The translations under genes were made by a program, and so were the position numbers. Positions 8,848 through 16,619 of a stretch of 64,000 nucleotides of DNA are shown piece after piece. Under the pieces are notes generated by a model, which worked only from the letters and a program-made list of their open reading frames with translations, was not told the DNA's origin and did not search any database. Origin of the DNA: Cryobacterium sp. PH29-G1 (GTDB taxonomy: Bacteria; Actinomycetota; Actinomycetes; Actinomycetales; Microbacteriaceae); the NCBI RefSeq assembly GCF_030063365.1, contig NZ_JASISY010000001.1:458757-522756 (forward strand). Direction: 5' to 3'. Position 1 is the first letter of the stretch, and every line of letters starts with the position of its first letter.

Positions 8848-9329
8848 GCTGCCTCCTCGGCATGAGCTGAGAATCCCAGGTACCCGCCCACCCGGCGGGA
8901 GAAGTGGTCGGTGAAGGTCAGGGTCGTGCCGCAGCCCTGACAGTCCACATTCGTACCGATCGGGTGATCGGTTGTAGTGGAGGTGTGGCAGTGTCCGCAG
9001 AAGATCACCCGGGGTCCGACCTCGTTGCACCGTAGGGTCATCTCTTCGTCCACCAGGCCACATTCCGCGGCGACGGATGCTGCAGCATGCACGTCGGCCG
9101 GAGGACCGGCCAACACGACACGCACACCGACGCGCGAGCGTCCGAGTGCCGACCTCAGGTTTGCGAGGGCGTCCGGGGTTGCGGACGTAAAGCAGAGGTC
9201 GTGCCGGGACACACCAGCGGTGGCGTAATCCTTGAGAGCATCGGCGGTGTCGAACGACACGCAGATGACTCCGCGGAAGCCTGGTTCGCAGCCGGTGCCT
9301 GTTGCCGGCGACGTGGATGCGGTGCGCAT
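8844..9329 (-). CDS. DmmA-like subunit of dimethylamine monooxygenase (C-terminal zinc ribbon)
   Basis: A 161-residue protein with an N-terminal flavodoxin/NAD-like alpha-beta part (VICVSFDTADALKDY, VVLAGPPADVHAA) and a C-terminal metal ribbon FCGHCHT...DCQGCGTTL. The layout fits the family annotated as dimethylamine monooxygenase subunit DmmA, found with heme N-demethylases. The ATG at 9327-9329 lies 5 nt after the cupin stop, and the gene overlaps the reductase by ATGA, so all five genes form one tightly coupled operon. Its exact task in electron transfer or assembly is not known to me. Confidence 0.78.
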   Translation of the reverse strand: MRTASTSPATGTGCEPGFRGVICVSFDTADALKDYATAGVSRHDLCFTSATPDALANLRSALGRSRVGVRVVLAGPPADVHAAASVAAECGLVDEEMTLRCNEVGPRVIFCGHCHTSTTTDHPIGTNVDCQGCGTTLTFTDHFSRRVGGYLGFSAHAEEAA

Positions 9330-9722
9330 GGTGGTTAGGGTGCGAAGGTGCGGTCGCCGGCGAAGAACCCGAGAGCGTAGTCGGGGGTTTCAAATTTGAC
9401 GGTGGTGCCCTTGGGGAAGAAGAGTACGTCGCGCTCGGTGGCGCGGGTCACTTCGCCGGTGGACTGGTCGGTGAGGATGAATTCGCCCTTGATGACGACC
9501 TTCATCTCGTCGTAGGTGTAGGTGTAGACGAGGGGCTCGGATGCCTTGAGTTCGAAGAATCCGGCGCTCATCACCGACCCTTCCGGGTTGGAGAGGGAGT
9601 CGCCGATGGCGGCGTCGCAGCCGGGTTCGTTCATCGTCGGCAGGTCGAGGTAACCGCCTTCGACCTTGTAGATGGCGCCGGCCTTGGTGAGGGTGCCCAA
9701 TACGGTTTCCATGATCTCTCCT
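9325..9722. repeat. Near-identical duplicated block, copy 1 (partner 21983-22380)
   Basis: About 398 bp containing the whole cupin gene, a few bases of its 3' flank (including the CAT of the DmmA-like start codon) and about 10 bases of its ribosome-binding region match 21983-22380 with about 9 mismatches. Flanks beyond this block are unrelated. The second copy keeps the start-codon context of a neighbour it does not have, so the sequence probably moved from here to the tmm locus, or the copies undergo gene conversion. Confidence 0.9.
9335..9712 (-). CDS. EutQ-like cupin, copy 1 (first gene of the N-demethylase operon)
   Basis: A 125-residue single-domain cupin resembling the C-terminal cupin of ethanolamine utilisation protein EutQ. 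The two cupin motifs are around YTYDEMKVVIKGEF and ERDVLFFPKGTTVKF; the usual metal-binding histidines are absent, as in EutQ, so a metalloenzyme role is doubtful. I chose the ATG at 9710-9712 with AGGAGA upstream. The DmmA-like gene follows after 5 nt. A copy differing at only 7 of 378 bases lies at 21993-22370 before tmm; the proteins differ only at residue 26 (Thr here, Lys there). Its function in methylated-amine metabolism is unknown. Confidence 0.88.
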   Translation of the reverse strand: METVLGTLTKAGAIYKVEGGYLDLPTMNEPGCDAAIGDSLSNPEGSVMSAGFFELKASEPLVYTYTYDEMKVVIKGEFILTDQSTGEVTRATERDVLFFPKGTTVKFETPDYALGFFAGDRTFAP

Positions 9723-9920
9723 ATGAGTTTGTGAAGGGTTCGAGTCCGAGCTCTTCTGATGTGATGCAAAGCTACGGCACCTAATTCATCTAGTCCAGTC
9801 TTTTTTAGAAAAAAATCTGAAGAATTCCTGGATCCCGTTTTTCGCTCGTTTGCGCCCCCGGCGAATCCCAAAGTCGTCCTCGCGACCGTTGGCGTCGCTC
9901 CCGCAATGAGGGCGGCGCAG

Positions 9921-11153
9921 CTACCAGGGTCGGCGCGGGCCGGCGACCAGCCGTAGCCAGCCGAGGTTCCAGCGCACCGCCTTCGCTACGCTCGCTGCAG
10001 GGAGCAGCCTCTCCGTCAGCGGTTCAACATATCGGGCCGCCAGTGGGCCGATAATGGCCATGATCAGCACATAGGCAGTCGCCATTGCCGCCAGTTCCTG
10101 GGTGACGGCGCCGGACGCGATTGCCAGTCCGGCGATGACAATCGAGAATTCCCCGCGAGCGATGAGTGCCGCTCCAGCGCGGAGACGCCCAGGGCGGTCA
10201 ATGCCCAGGCGCTTCGCAGCCCAGCTGCCGGTGGCCATTTTGCTGGCAGTGGTGACCAGGGCGAGTACGAGCGCCCAGCCGAGCACGGGCGGAATGGACG
10301 CGGGATCGGTATTCAATCCGAACGCCACAAAAAAGATCGCTCCGAATAAATCCCGCAGCGGTGTGAGCAGGCGCGTGGCACTGTGCGATGTGGCACCGGA
10401 GATCGCGATGCCGAGTAAGAACGCCCCCACCGCGGTCGATACGTGCATGGCCGAGGCCAATCCGGCAACGAGCAGGGCCGCGCCCAGAATGTTCAGGAGG
10501 AACACTTCGGCGTTCTCGCTCTGCACGACCCTGGAGATGTGATGGCCGTGGCGCAAGGCAACCGCGAGGATGAGACTCACCACGGCCAAAGCGATGCCTA
10601 CCGTTGTGAGCCCGCCGAGAAAACCGGCACCGGCAAGGATGGTGGTCAGAATAGGCAGGTAGACAGCCATAGTCAGGTCTTCAAAGACCAAAAGTGAGAT
10701 CACCACCCGGGTTTCGCGGTTGCCCAGCCGCCCGAGATCCGTCATCACCTTTGCTGCGATGCCCGATGAGGAGATGTAGGTGACTCCGCCCATCACCATC
10801 GCGCCGACCGGGCCCCAGCCCAGCAGGACGGCGAGTGCTGCTCCGGGGAGAAAATTCAACAGCAGGTCGATCGCGCCGGCCCGCCAGGAACTTCGCAGTC
10901 CGGTGAAGAGCTCAGACGCTGAATATTCCAGACCGAGCATGAGCAGCAGCAGGATAACGCCGATCTCGCCGGAGAGATGCGCGAATTGTTTCATGCCCTC
11001 CAACTCAACCAACCCGCCCGTACCGAAGGCGAGTCCCCCGAGAAGATAGAACGGGATCGGCGACATGCCGATCTGCCCGGCCAGTCTGGCCAGGAGGCCG
11101 AGGCTGAACACCACGGCTCCCAGCTCAATGAGGTTCAGGGCTAGCGGATCCAT
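9921..11153 (-). CDS. Cation:proton antiporter (CPA2 / KefB-like)
   Basis: A 410-residue integral membrane protein with about 12 helices, typical of monovalent cation:H+ antiporter-2 proteins that lack regulatory TrkA domains. The two-helix repeat, the conserved LLLMLGLEYS and SLLVFEDLTMAVYLP segments (with the ion-binding Asp) and GAFLLGIAISGA are recognisable. It lies 64 nt downstream of an APC permease on the same strand and 208 nt upstream of the cupin-dmm operon, so it may be expressed with amine uptake. A role in pH or ammonium/potassium balance during amine growth is inference. Confidence 0.87.
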   Translation of the reverse strand: MDPLALNLIELGAVVFSLGLLARLAGQIGMSPIPFYLLGGLAFGTGGLVELEGMKQFAHLSGEIGVILLLLMLGLEYSASELFTGLRSSWRAGAIDLLLNFLPGAALAVLLGWGPVGAMVMGGVTYISSSGIAAKVMTDLGRLGNRETRVVISLLVFEDLTMAVYLPILTTILAGAGFLGGLTTVGIALAVVSLILAVALRHGHHISRVVQSENAEVFLLNILGAALLVAGLASAMHVSTAVGAFLLGIAISGATSHSATRLLTPLRDLFGAIFFVAFGLNTDPASIPPVLGWALVLALVTTASKMATGSWAAKRLGIDRPGRLRAGAALIARGEFSIVIAGLAIASGAVTQELAAMATAYVLIMAIIGPLAARYVEPLTERLLPAASVAKAVRWNLGWLRLVAGPRRPW

Positions 11154-11217
11154 GGCCTCTATCCGTGATCGAAATCTCGAGGGCGGGCAGGCCGCGATGG
11201 CGACCTGCCCGCGGTCT

Positions 11218-12711
11218 CTAGGTGATTACGTCAACCGGGCGGCGCGGATCGTTGTCCTGGGCCTCGTGGCCAGACGACACGCTCGCGGGTGCTGTGCCGG
11301 TCGAACGACGAGCCCGGTGCTGGGTATAGAACCAGATGGGTATGTAGAGTCCCAACACGATGAAACCAACCCACGTCGACGCCCAGCCGATCTCCAAGCT
11401 GTTCAGATAGACCACTCCGACGAGGCACAGGGGAACATTGAACAGGCCAAAGGTCAGTGCAACATTCTTCCAGCCCTTCGGTGCTTCGAAGGGACGATCC
11501 AAATTGGCGAAGGAGGGGTGCTTCCTGGCCCGGACATAGGCGAACAAACTGATGCCGTTGGCGCAGGTGTAGCCAATCGCCGAGGCCGCCAGAATCGCTG
11601 CGGCACTTCCCATGGAAATCAGGATCAGGTTAAAGATTCCAATGACCACCATGGCCACAAACGGAGTTCCGTGACGATTGGTCCGGCCGAAGAACGCGGG
11701 AAGGTTACCCTCCGTCGCCATCGAGTGCATGGCGCGGGATGAGCCCAGATAGGCCGTTTGAATGATCAGAATCATGGCGAAAATCAACATCATGATTGCG
11801 ATCATGGAGCCCGCTCCACCGAAGACTGCCTGGGCCACCGGAATCAGCGGCGAAACCGGCTCGGCCAGAACGCCGTCAACACCGAGCACACCGATTACGG
11901 CCGTCTGCACCAGTACAAAGAAGAGGAAGCAAATGATGCCCACGGCAAGCAGCGCCTTGGGGACGTCTTTGGACGGATTCTTGTACTCCGGGCCGTAAAT
12001 GGCCGCCGTCTCCCAAGCACAGGCACTCCACTGCGCGATGGCAAAGACACCAAAAAGAATCAATACATGGTGCAGATCCCAGGCCCAGTCGGCCGGCAAC
12101 CAGTTGTTGGTCACGTTGGCCAGATCAACGTGACCGGTGGCAAAAGGCGCCAACGCCAAGATGACGAGTGGGATCAGAGAAAAGGCTGCCAGGACATAAC
12201 CCAGGGTGGCGCCGTCCTTAAGGCCGAACCAGTTGACCGCGAACACCGCGGAGAAGATCACCACGCCTGACAGTAATGAAAGCTGATACTCGGTGAAAGT
12301 CTCGCCCAGCACCGGAAACAAGCCATGCAGGTAGCCGCCGACCAAGATGGCGAAAATCGCCAAAATCGGGCTCCAACCAAACCAGTAGCTCCAGGCCGTG
12401 AAACCGCCGATCAGCTTGCCCTTGTCGTACTTGCCCTGGTGGTCCTCGGTGCGGAAAATATGCTGCGCAAAACCGGGCAGGCCGGAGGCCTTGGGAAAGG
12501 TGGTGGCCATCTCGGCATACGCGGCGTTCTGCATAAATCCCTGAAGGACTGAGAGCCCCCAGATCACGATTGCCGCGGCGGATACGTACAGCGGAAGATA
12601 GCCGAGGGAAGGCAAAATCAGCAACGGCACCCCCAGCGCGATGGCCATTCCCTGTTTCCAGTCGATGGACCTTTTCAGATGATCGACTTCATCCGAACGA
12701 TTTTCACTCAT
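11218..12711 (-). CDS. APC superfamily permease, copy A (putative methylated-amine transporter)
   Basis: A 497-residue transporter with about 12 hydrophobic helices. It starts MSENRSDEVDHLKRS and is a close paralogue of the permease at 24018-25505, with long identical stretches such as IDWKQGMAIALGVPLLILPS and AIYGPEYKNPSKDVPKALL. I chose the ATG at 12709-12711 with AAGGGAGA upstream. The reading frame upstream of it has no further ribosome site. Its position at the head of the minus-strand cluster that ends in the N-demethylase and amine oxidase suggests uptake of a secondary or primary methylated amine. The substrate is inferred from context only. Confidence 0.85.
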   Translation of the reverse strand: MSENRSDEVDHLKRSIDWKQGMAIALGVPLLILPSLGYLPLYVSAAAIVIWGLSVLQGFMQNAAYAEMATTFPKASGLPGFAQHIFRTEDHQGKYDKGKLIGGFTAWSYWFGWSPILAIFAILVGGYLHGLFPVLGETFTEYQLSLLSGVVIFSAVFAVNWFGLKDGATLGYVLAAFSLIPLVILALAPFATGHVDLANVTNNWLPADWAWDLHHVLILFGVFAIAQWSACAWETAAIYGPEYKNPSKDVPKALLAVGIICFLFFVLVQTAVIGVLGVDGVLAEPVSPLIPVAQAVFGGAGSMIAIMMLIFAMILIIQTAYLGSSRAMHSMATEGNLPAFFGRTNRHGTPFVAMVVIGIFNLILISMGSAAAILAASAIGYTCANGISLFAYVRARKHPSFANLDRPFEAPKGWKNVALTFGLFNVPLCLVGVVYLNSLEIGWASTWVGFIVLGLYIPIWFYTQHRARRSTGTAPASVSSGHEAQDNDPRRPVDVIT

Positions 12712-13129
12712 TAGATCTCCCTTGAACTTCATTGTCGGGGGGTTCATTGGTGCGCTTGTGCCCGCAGAGTCGTCCCTTTCGGGGATGAAAATGACTCGCC
12801 TGACGCGGCGCTCGAGTACCCAGTTCTCAGTTCAGTTAACGAAGTCGCAGCCGCACTGAGTTAGCGGACGGATGGCGAAACGAATGATGAGTCGCATGGG
12901 GAAAGCGCGTCCCGCGCGCCGCATGTATCAAATCATTGGAGAGGTTACATGCTTAAAGCTTAATTTCGATAGCTTTTATTTTTATTTTTTTCGTGCAAGG
13001 GGTGACGGAAGGTGCGTCACCGGCGGCGGCGACTCGGCTGTGTGATCCCCGGCATCGCTCGAGTACCCCGTGCCGGTGACCCGCACCGGACCAATGGCAT
13101 CCTGAAGTGTTCGCGGTCGTGCGCGGCGC
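12712..13129. other. 418-bp intergenic region upstream of permease A
   Basis: No credible gene. The centre (about 12945-12995) is markedly AT-rich with T-runs and a near-palindromic TTAAAGCTTAA at about 12952, in an otherwise GC-rich sequence. It should hold the promoter of the minus-strand permease and the 3' end of the PDC-protein transcript. Confidence 0.5.
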
Positions 13130-13843
13130 CTACGTCGTGGTGGTGTAAATCAGAGACAGTCCCAGATGGGGAACGTCCAGGGCCAGTCGATGCTGGTGTG
13201 CAGATTCGGACCTGACCCGCTCGCCGACGAGATACATGCCGGAGTTACCGAGAATGACGCGGTTGCTGGCGTTGATGAGGGCAGCATTGTCATGAATGAG
13301 ACGCAGGGTGGGCATTATGAGTGGTTCCAAATCCCTCAGCCGAATGTCGCATCCCACCACTCCCATGAAGCGACCCCGCACCCAAAACGGTGCCGAGACG
13401 GTGAGAATGTAGTCCTCGAAGCCCAGGTAATCGACGTAGGGCCCCCAGAGGGTCTGCTCGCCCGTCGACGCGGCGGCCGAGAAGAACGGGAGCTTCTCGT
13501 AATCGTAGTATCGGCGACTTCCAGGGGTAGAGTCAAAATCGAGCCGCTTGAGGGCACCGTCCGGCTCGCGGGTCCACCACTCCCGCGGTCGACCGCCCTC
13601 ATCAATCGAGTCCGTAGCGAAGAACATCCCGGCACCGATAGCGGATGCGTTCCGGGTCAGAAACTCGTGCGCGAGTTCCTCTAGTCCGACCAGGGCGCCC
13701 TTGTTTACCGTAGACCGGCCGGCGAGTGAAGACTCAAGCAAGGAAGCGACGTTGCGGCTGAGGTGATTGATCTCGACGGAGACGCCGCGGAACCACAGTG
13801 TAAGAGCATGAGCTGCCTGTACGACTTCCCTGTCCGGGTTCAT
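13130..13843 (-). CDS. Stand-alone PDC/Cache sensor-domain protein
   Basis: A 237-residue protein whose core reads as a ligand-binding Cache (PDC) domain: AGMFFATD, EWWTREPDG, YYDYEKLPFF, LWGPYVDYLG, ILTVSAPFWVRGRFMGVVGCDI. Such domains normally sit outside the cell in chemoreceptors and kinases, but here there is no signal peptide, membrane helix or output domain. The start overlaps the stop of the GntR gene by ATGA, so the two are translated together. The natural reading is a separate sensory subunit that tells the GntR protein about an amine or a pathway intermediate; this is inference. Confidence 0.75.
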   Translation of the reverse strand: MNPDREVVQAAHALTLWFRGVSVEINHLSRNVASLLESSLAGRSTVNKGALVGLEELAHEFLTRNASAIGAGMFFATDSIDEGGRPREWWTREPDGALKRLDFDSTPGSRRYYDYEKLPFFSAAASTGEQTLWGPYVDYLGFEDYILTVSAPFWVRGRFMGVVGCDIRLRDLEPLIMPTLRLIHDNAALINASNRVILGNSGMYLVGERVRSESAHQHRLALDVPHLGLSLIYTTTT

Positions 13844-14601
13844 GGGGCATCCTGATTCGATCGGGCGTAACCGAGGGTGAGCTTCGTGTCGATCAGGTGA
13901 TAAATGTTTCTCCTGATGTGTTCAAGGACCAGATTTCCGGCCTTCGCTGGTTGGTCCTGGGCCACGGCTCGAACGAGCTCCAAGTGTTCCGCAGTTGCGG
14001 GCTCTGGGTCAAGTGCGGCGGCGATCGGGGTCCACAGCTGCTGAACAGTCTCTTCCTGCAGCCGAATTTCGGCATTGGCCAGTCTCGGTGATTGAGCAGA
14101 CACGGCCAACTCAATGTGGAACCGGCTGTCAGCCAATGCGCGCCCTTCGGGACTCGTGGCCAACACCAATGCCCGTGCCAGCTCCTGAAGTCGTTCGACA
14201 TCGTGTGCTTCGGCACGCTCACAGGCCAGACGGATGATCGCGGCGGCTACCGCTGCCTGCTCGTCACCGATGTCGCGTATCTCCGAAATGGAGGTCGAGA
14301 GAAACCACTCCCGGATGCTGTCGGTCTGGGGCCGAGGCTGAGTAACCACAAAGGTTCCCCCGCTTCGACCGCGACGCGTCTCGACGACCCCCTGCTCCCG
14401 CAGCTCCGCCAGAGCTTCGCGCAAAGTCGCCCCGCCAACCCCGAACATTTCCGACAGCGCGGCTTCGGGTGGCAGGCGTTCACCGACTTTGAGCAAGCCG
14501 AGACGGATGGCCGTGGTGATTCTGTCGACGATCGCGTCGGCCCGCTCGATTTCCGGCAGAGAGCGATAGATCTGCGACTGGAAGGGGGTCGGAATGACCA
14601 A
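13840..14601 (-). CDS. GntR family regulator, FCD (FadR) subfamily
   Basis: A 253-residue regulator. The winged helix is at residues 20-85 (IVDRITTAIRLGLLKVGERLP, then EAALSEMFGVGGATLREALAEL), followed by an all-helical FCD domain whose metal/ligand histidines include the DSRFHIELA segment and the EHIRRNI segment near the end. The only sensible start is TTG at 14599-14601, with a weak ribosome site. It is divergent from hxlBA and translationally coupled to the PDC protein, so it is a good candidate for control of the hxl operon and perhaps of the amine operons. Confidence 0.85.
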   Translation of the reverse strand: MVIPTPFQSQIYRSLPEIERADAIVDRITTAIRLGLLKVGERLPPEAALSEMFGVGGATLREALAELREQGVVETRRGRSGGTFVVTQPRPQTDSIREWFLSTSISEIRDIGDEQAAVAAAIIRLACERAEAHDVERLQELARALVLATSPEGRALADSRFHIELAVSAQSPRLANAEIRLQEETVQQLWTPIAAALDPEPATAEHLELVRAVAQDQPAKAGNLVLEHIRRNIYHLIDTKLTLGYARSNQDAP

Positions 14602-14753
14602 GAGTCTGCGCTTTCGAATATGGGCGACGGGTGGAGTCGTATTACGCAGTCCGGCCGGTACAGAAGGACTGTGATTCTTTCTTAGAGTCTATGCAATAAA
14701 ACCTTCAGCACCAGAGTTTTCAGGGTTCCGGTAGCCGCCACGCCCACGGCCCT

Positions 14754-14903
14754 ATCCGAAGGTGTAGGCAGAACCGTCAGAAAACAGTGTTACCCCTGCC
14801 CCGTCGCTTCGAGATTATGAATCACAACCAGAAAGCATCCTGCGGCCGCTCCCGGCCGAGTGACCGAATCGAAGGGGACATATCGTGAATCCGACAGCAA
14901 ATG
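14754..14903 (+). promoter_or_regulatory. Duplicated promoter/leader of hxlB (partner 26946-27094)
   Basis: About 150 bp upstream of and into hxlB closely match the leader of the transketolase gene. The core at 14769-14797 is identical over 29 nt to 26961-26989. A hairpin of two palindromic CGGCCG arms around a 4-nt loop (14843-14858) is kept in both, as are the AAGGGGA ribosome site and the first codons (MNPTAN). The hairpin is part of the 5' UTR if transcription starts near the conserved core. This marks the hxl and tkt operons as co-regulated; the binding factor or RNA mechanism is unknown. Confidence 0.85.
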
Positions 14904-15484
14904 CAACACGAACCGGGTACAGCACCGCAGCTGACATTGCGCGCAACCTGTCGCTCGTCAGGGACGAGATCGCTGATACCTCGGCGAAGATCGACGAACA
15001 ACAGGTCGCCGACCTCGCCGGCCTCCTCAGCCAGCCGGGTCGGGTATTCGTCGCCGGTGCGGGTCGAAGTGGCCTGGTCTTGCGAATGGCCGGCATGCGG
15101 CTGATGCACCTTGGTCTGACGGTGCACATCGCCGGCGACACCACCACGCCGGCAATCAGCGCCGGCGACCTGCTTCTGGTCGCCTCCGGCTCGGGAACGA
15201 CCTCGGGCGTGGTCAAGTCGGCCGAAACAGCGGCCAAGGCTGGAGCGCGAATTGCCGCGTTCACGACCAACGCAGACTCACCGCTCGCTGCACTCGCCGA
15301 CGCCCTGGTGATCATTCCCGCCGTGCAGAAGACCGACCACGGCTCCAGCGTTTCTCGCCAGTACTCCGGATCCCTGTTTGAACAGGTGCTCTTCCTCGCC
15401 ACCGAGGCCGTCTTCCAGTCGCTCTGGGACAACGCCGACGAACCGGCCGAACAGCTCTGGCTCCGGCACGCCAACCTCGAATAA
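14885..15484 (+). CDS. hxlB: 6-phospho-3-hexuloisomerase
   Basis: Converts D-arabino-3-hexulose 6-phosphate to fructose 6-phosphate, the second reaction of formaldehyde fixation by the RuMP pathway. The 199-residue protein is a single SIS domain: GRVFVAGAGRSGLVLRM at residues 52-68, LLLVASGSGTT for sugar-phosphate binding, and the family-specific SGSLFEQVLFLATEA stretch near the end. The GTG start at 14885 has AAGGGGA upstream. hxlA follows after 58 nt. The leader is duplicated in front of tkt. Confidence 0.95.
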   Translation: MNPTANATRTGYSTAADIARNLSLVRDEIADTSAKIDEQQVADLAGLLSQPGRVFVAGAGRSGLVLRMAGMRLMHLGLTVHIAGDTTTPAISAGDLLLVASGSGTTSGVVKSAETAAKAGARIAAFTTNADSPLAALADALVIIPAVQKTDHGSSVSRQYSGSLFEQVLFLATEAVFQSLWDNADEPAEQLWLRHANLE

Positions 15485-15542
15485 CCGAGGCCTCAAAGTT
15501 TTCCCACCCCACCGCAATTCCCAACAGAAAGTAGAAAACATC

Positions 15543-16187
15543 ATGAAGCTCCAAGTTGCAATGGACCTGCTCACCATCGAAGACGCCCTCACACTGGCCG
15601 GCCAGGTCGCCGAGTACGTCGACATCATTGAGCTCGGCACCCCGCTGATCAAGGCTGCCGGCCTTGCGGTCGTCACGGCCGTCAAGAACGCTCACCCGGA
15701 CAAGCTCGTCTTCGCTGACATGAAGACCATGGACGCCGGCGAGCTCGAGGCCGACATCGCATTCAAGGCCGGCGCTGACCTGGTTTCCATCCTCGGCACC
15801 GCCGATGACTCCACCATCGCCGGCGCCGTCAAGGCAGCCAAGGCTCACAACAAGGGCATCGTCGTCGACCTCATCGGCGTGGAAGACAAGGTCACCCGCG
15901 CCAAGGAAGCCCGCACTCTCGGCGCAAAATTCGTCGAGATGCACGCTGGCCTCGACGAGCAGGCCAAGCCCGGCTACGACCTGACCGGTCTGCTCCGCGC
16001 CGGCGAAGAGGCCCGCGTTCCGTTCTCGGTCGCTGGTGGCGTGAACCTCAGCACCATCGAGGCCGTCCAGCGTGCCGGTGCCGAAGTGGCCGTCGTTGGT
16101 GGCTCCATCTACAGCGCAGCCGACCCGGCACAGGCAGCCAAGGACCTCCGCGACGCCATCGTCGGCTCCCTCGCAGCCATCGGCTAG
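15543..16187 (+). CDS. hxlA: 3-hexulose-6-phosphate synthase
   Basis: Condenses formaldehyde with ribulose 5-phosphate. The 214-residue protein belongs to the orotidine-5'-phosphate decarboxylase superfamily: LQVAMDLL at strand 1, the FADMKTMDAGELEAD motif carrying the catalytic Lys/Asp set at residues 58-72, VDLIGV, and the phosphate-binding VAGGV and VVGGSIY segments. I chose the ATG at 15543; the open frame upstream overlaps hxlB. A strong hairpin at 16203-16244 ends the two-gene transcript, at least in part. Confidence 0.95.
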   Translation: MKLQVAMDLLTIEDALTLAGQVAEYVDIIELGTPLIKAAGLAVVTAVKNAHPDKLVFADMKTMDAGELEADIAFKAGADLVSILGTADDSTIAGAVKAAKAHNKGIVVDLIGVEDKVTRAKEARTLGAKFVEMHAGLDEQAKPGYDLTGLLRAGEEARVPFSVAGGVNLSTIEAVQRAGAEVAVVGGSIYSAADPAQAAKDLRDAIVGSLAAIG

Positions 16188-16202
16188 TCATCCGATGACC
16201 TA

Positions 16203-16244
16203 CTCGTACTGCCCGCGGAGAAGCAGCACCGCGGGCAGTACGAG
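16203..16244 (+). terminator. Hairpin terminator after hxlBA
   Basis: A perfect 16-bp stem (16203-16218 with 16229-16244) around a 10-nt loop, 15 nt after the hxlA stop. It has no T-run, which is common for actinobacterial terminators. Confidence 0.8.
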
Positions 16245-16366
16245 GTCGGCGCAAAGCCGGAGTCAAGAACCACCACGCACGGGAACATTCCGGGCAAAGC
16301 ACGCCCTCAACGATGAGGGGTTGGCATTTTTCAGACCCCGAGAAACTGGGAAGGAAGCTGTTCATC

Positions 16367-16573
16367 ATGCACTCTCACACTGAGCCTTTGGAAGTCTTCG
16401 TCACCCCTCCCACCCGACTCGACGAGATGCTCGACCATGCCGAGGCCCTGCTTCGGCAGATACCCCAACGGTGTGCCGGCATCCTGGTCACCCGCCATAA
16501 CTTTTTTCGCTACACCCTCGCGCTCAGCGAAACCGTCCCCTTCGGGGAGACCCGCGAGCAGACACTTTCGTGA
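16367..16573 (+). CDS. Small hypothetical protein (68 aa) between hxlA and zwf
   Basis: A short frame starting at ATG 16367 with GGAAGGAAG about 10 nt upstream, encoding MHSHTEPLEVFVTPPTRLDEM followed by HAEALLRQIPQRCAGILVTRHNF-type sequence. No signal peptide or membrane helix. The Thr/Pro-rich start, amphipathic middle and good ribosome site make it look real, and it sits 46 nt before zwf in the same direction. I do not recognise the family. A longer start at 16313 is possible. Confidence 0.55.
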   Translation: MHSHTEPLEVFVTPPTRLDEMLDHAEALLRQIPQRCAGILVTRHNFFRYTLALSETVPFGETREQTLS

Positions 16574-16619
16574 CCGCCGGTCGCGGACCATATTGCCACG
16601 TCGACAGTTAGAAGCAACG

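Noticed and set aside
8848..9393. N-terminal extension of the oxygenase reductase
   Set aside because: It is a shadow of the DmmA-like gene; the ATGA overlap fixes the start at 8847.
9760..9840. T-run/A-run hairpin upstream of cupin copy 1 (around CTTTTTTAGAAAAAAATC)
   Set aside because: The arms pair with mismatches and consist mostly of A/T runs; it may be promoter-related DNA but is too weak to call a terminator or operator.
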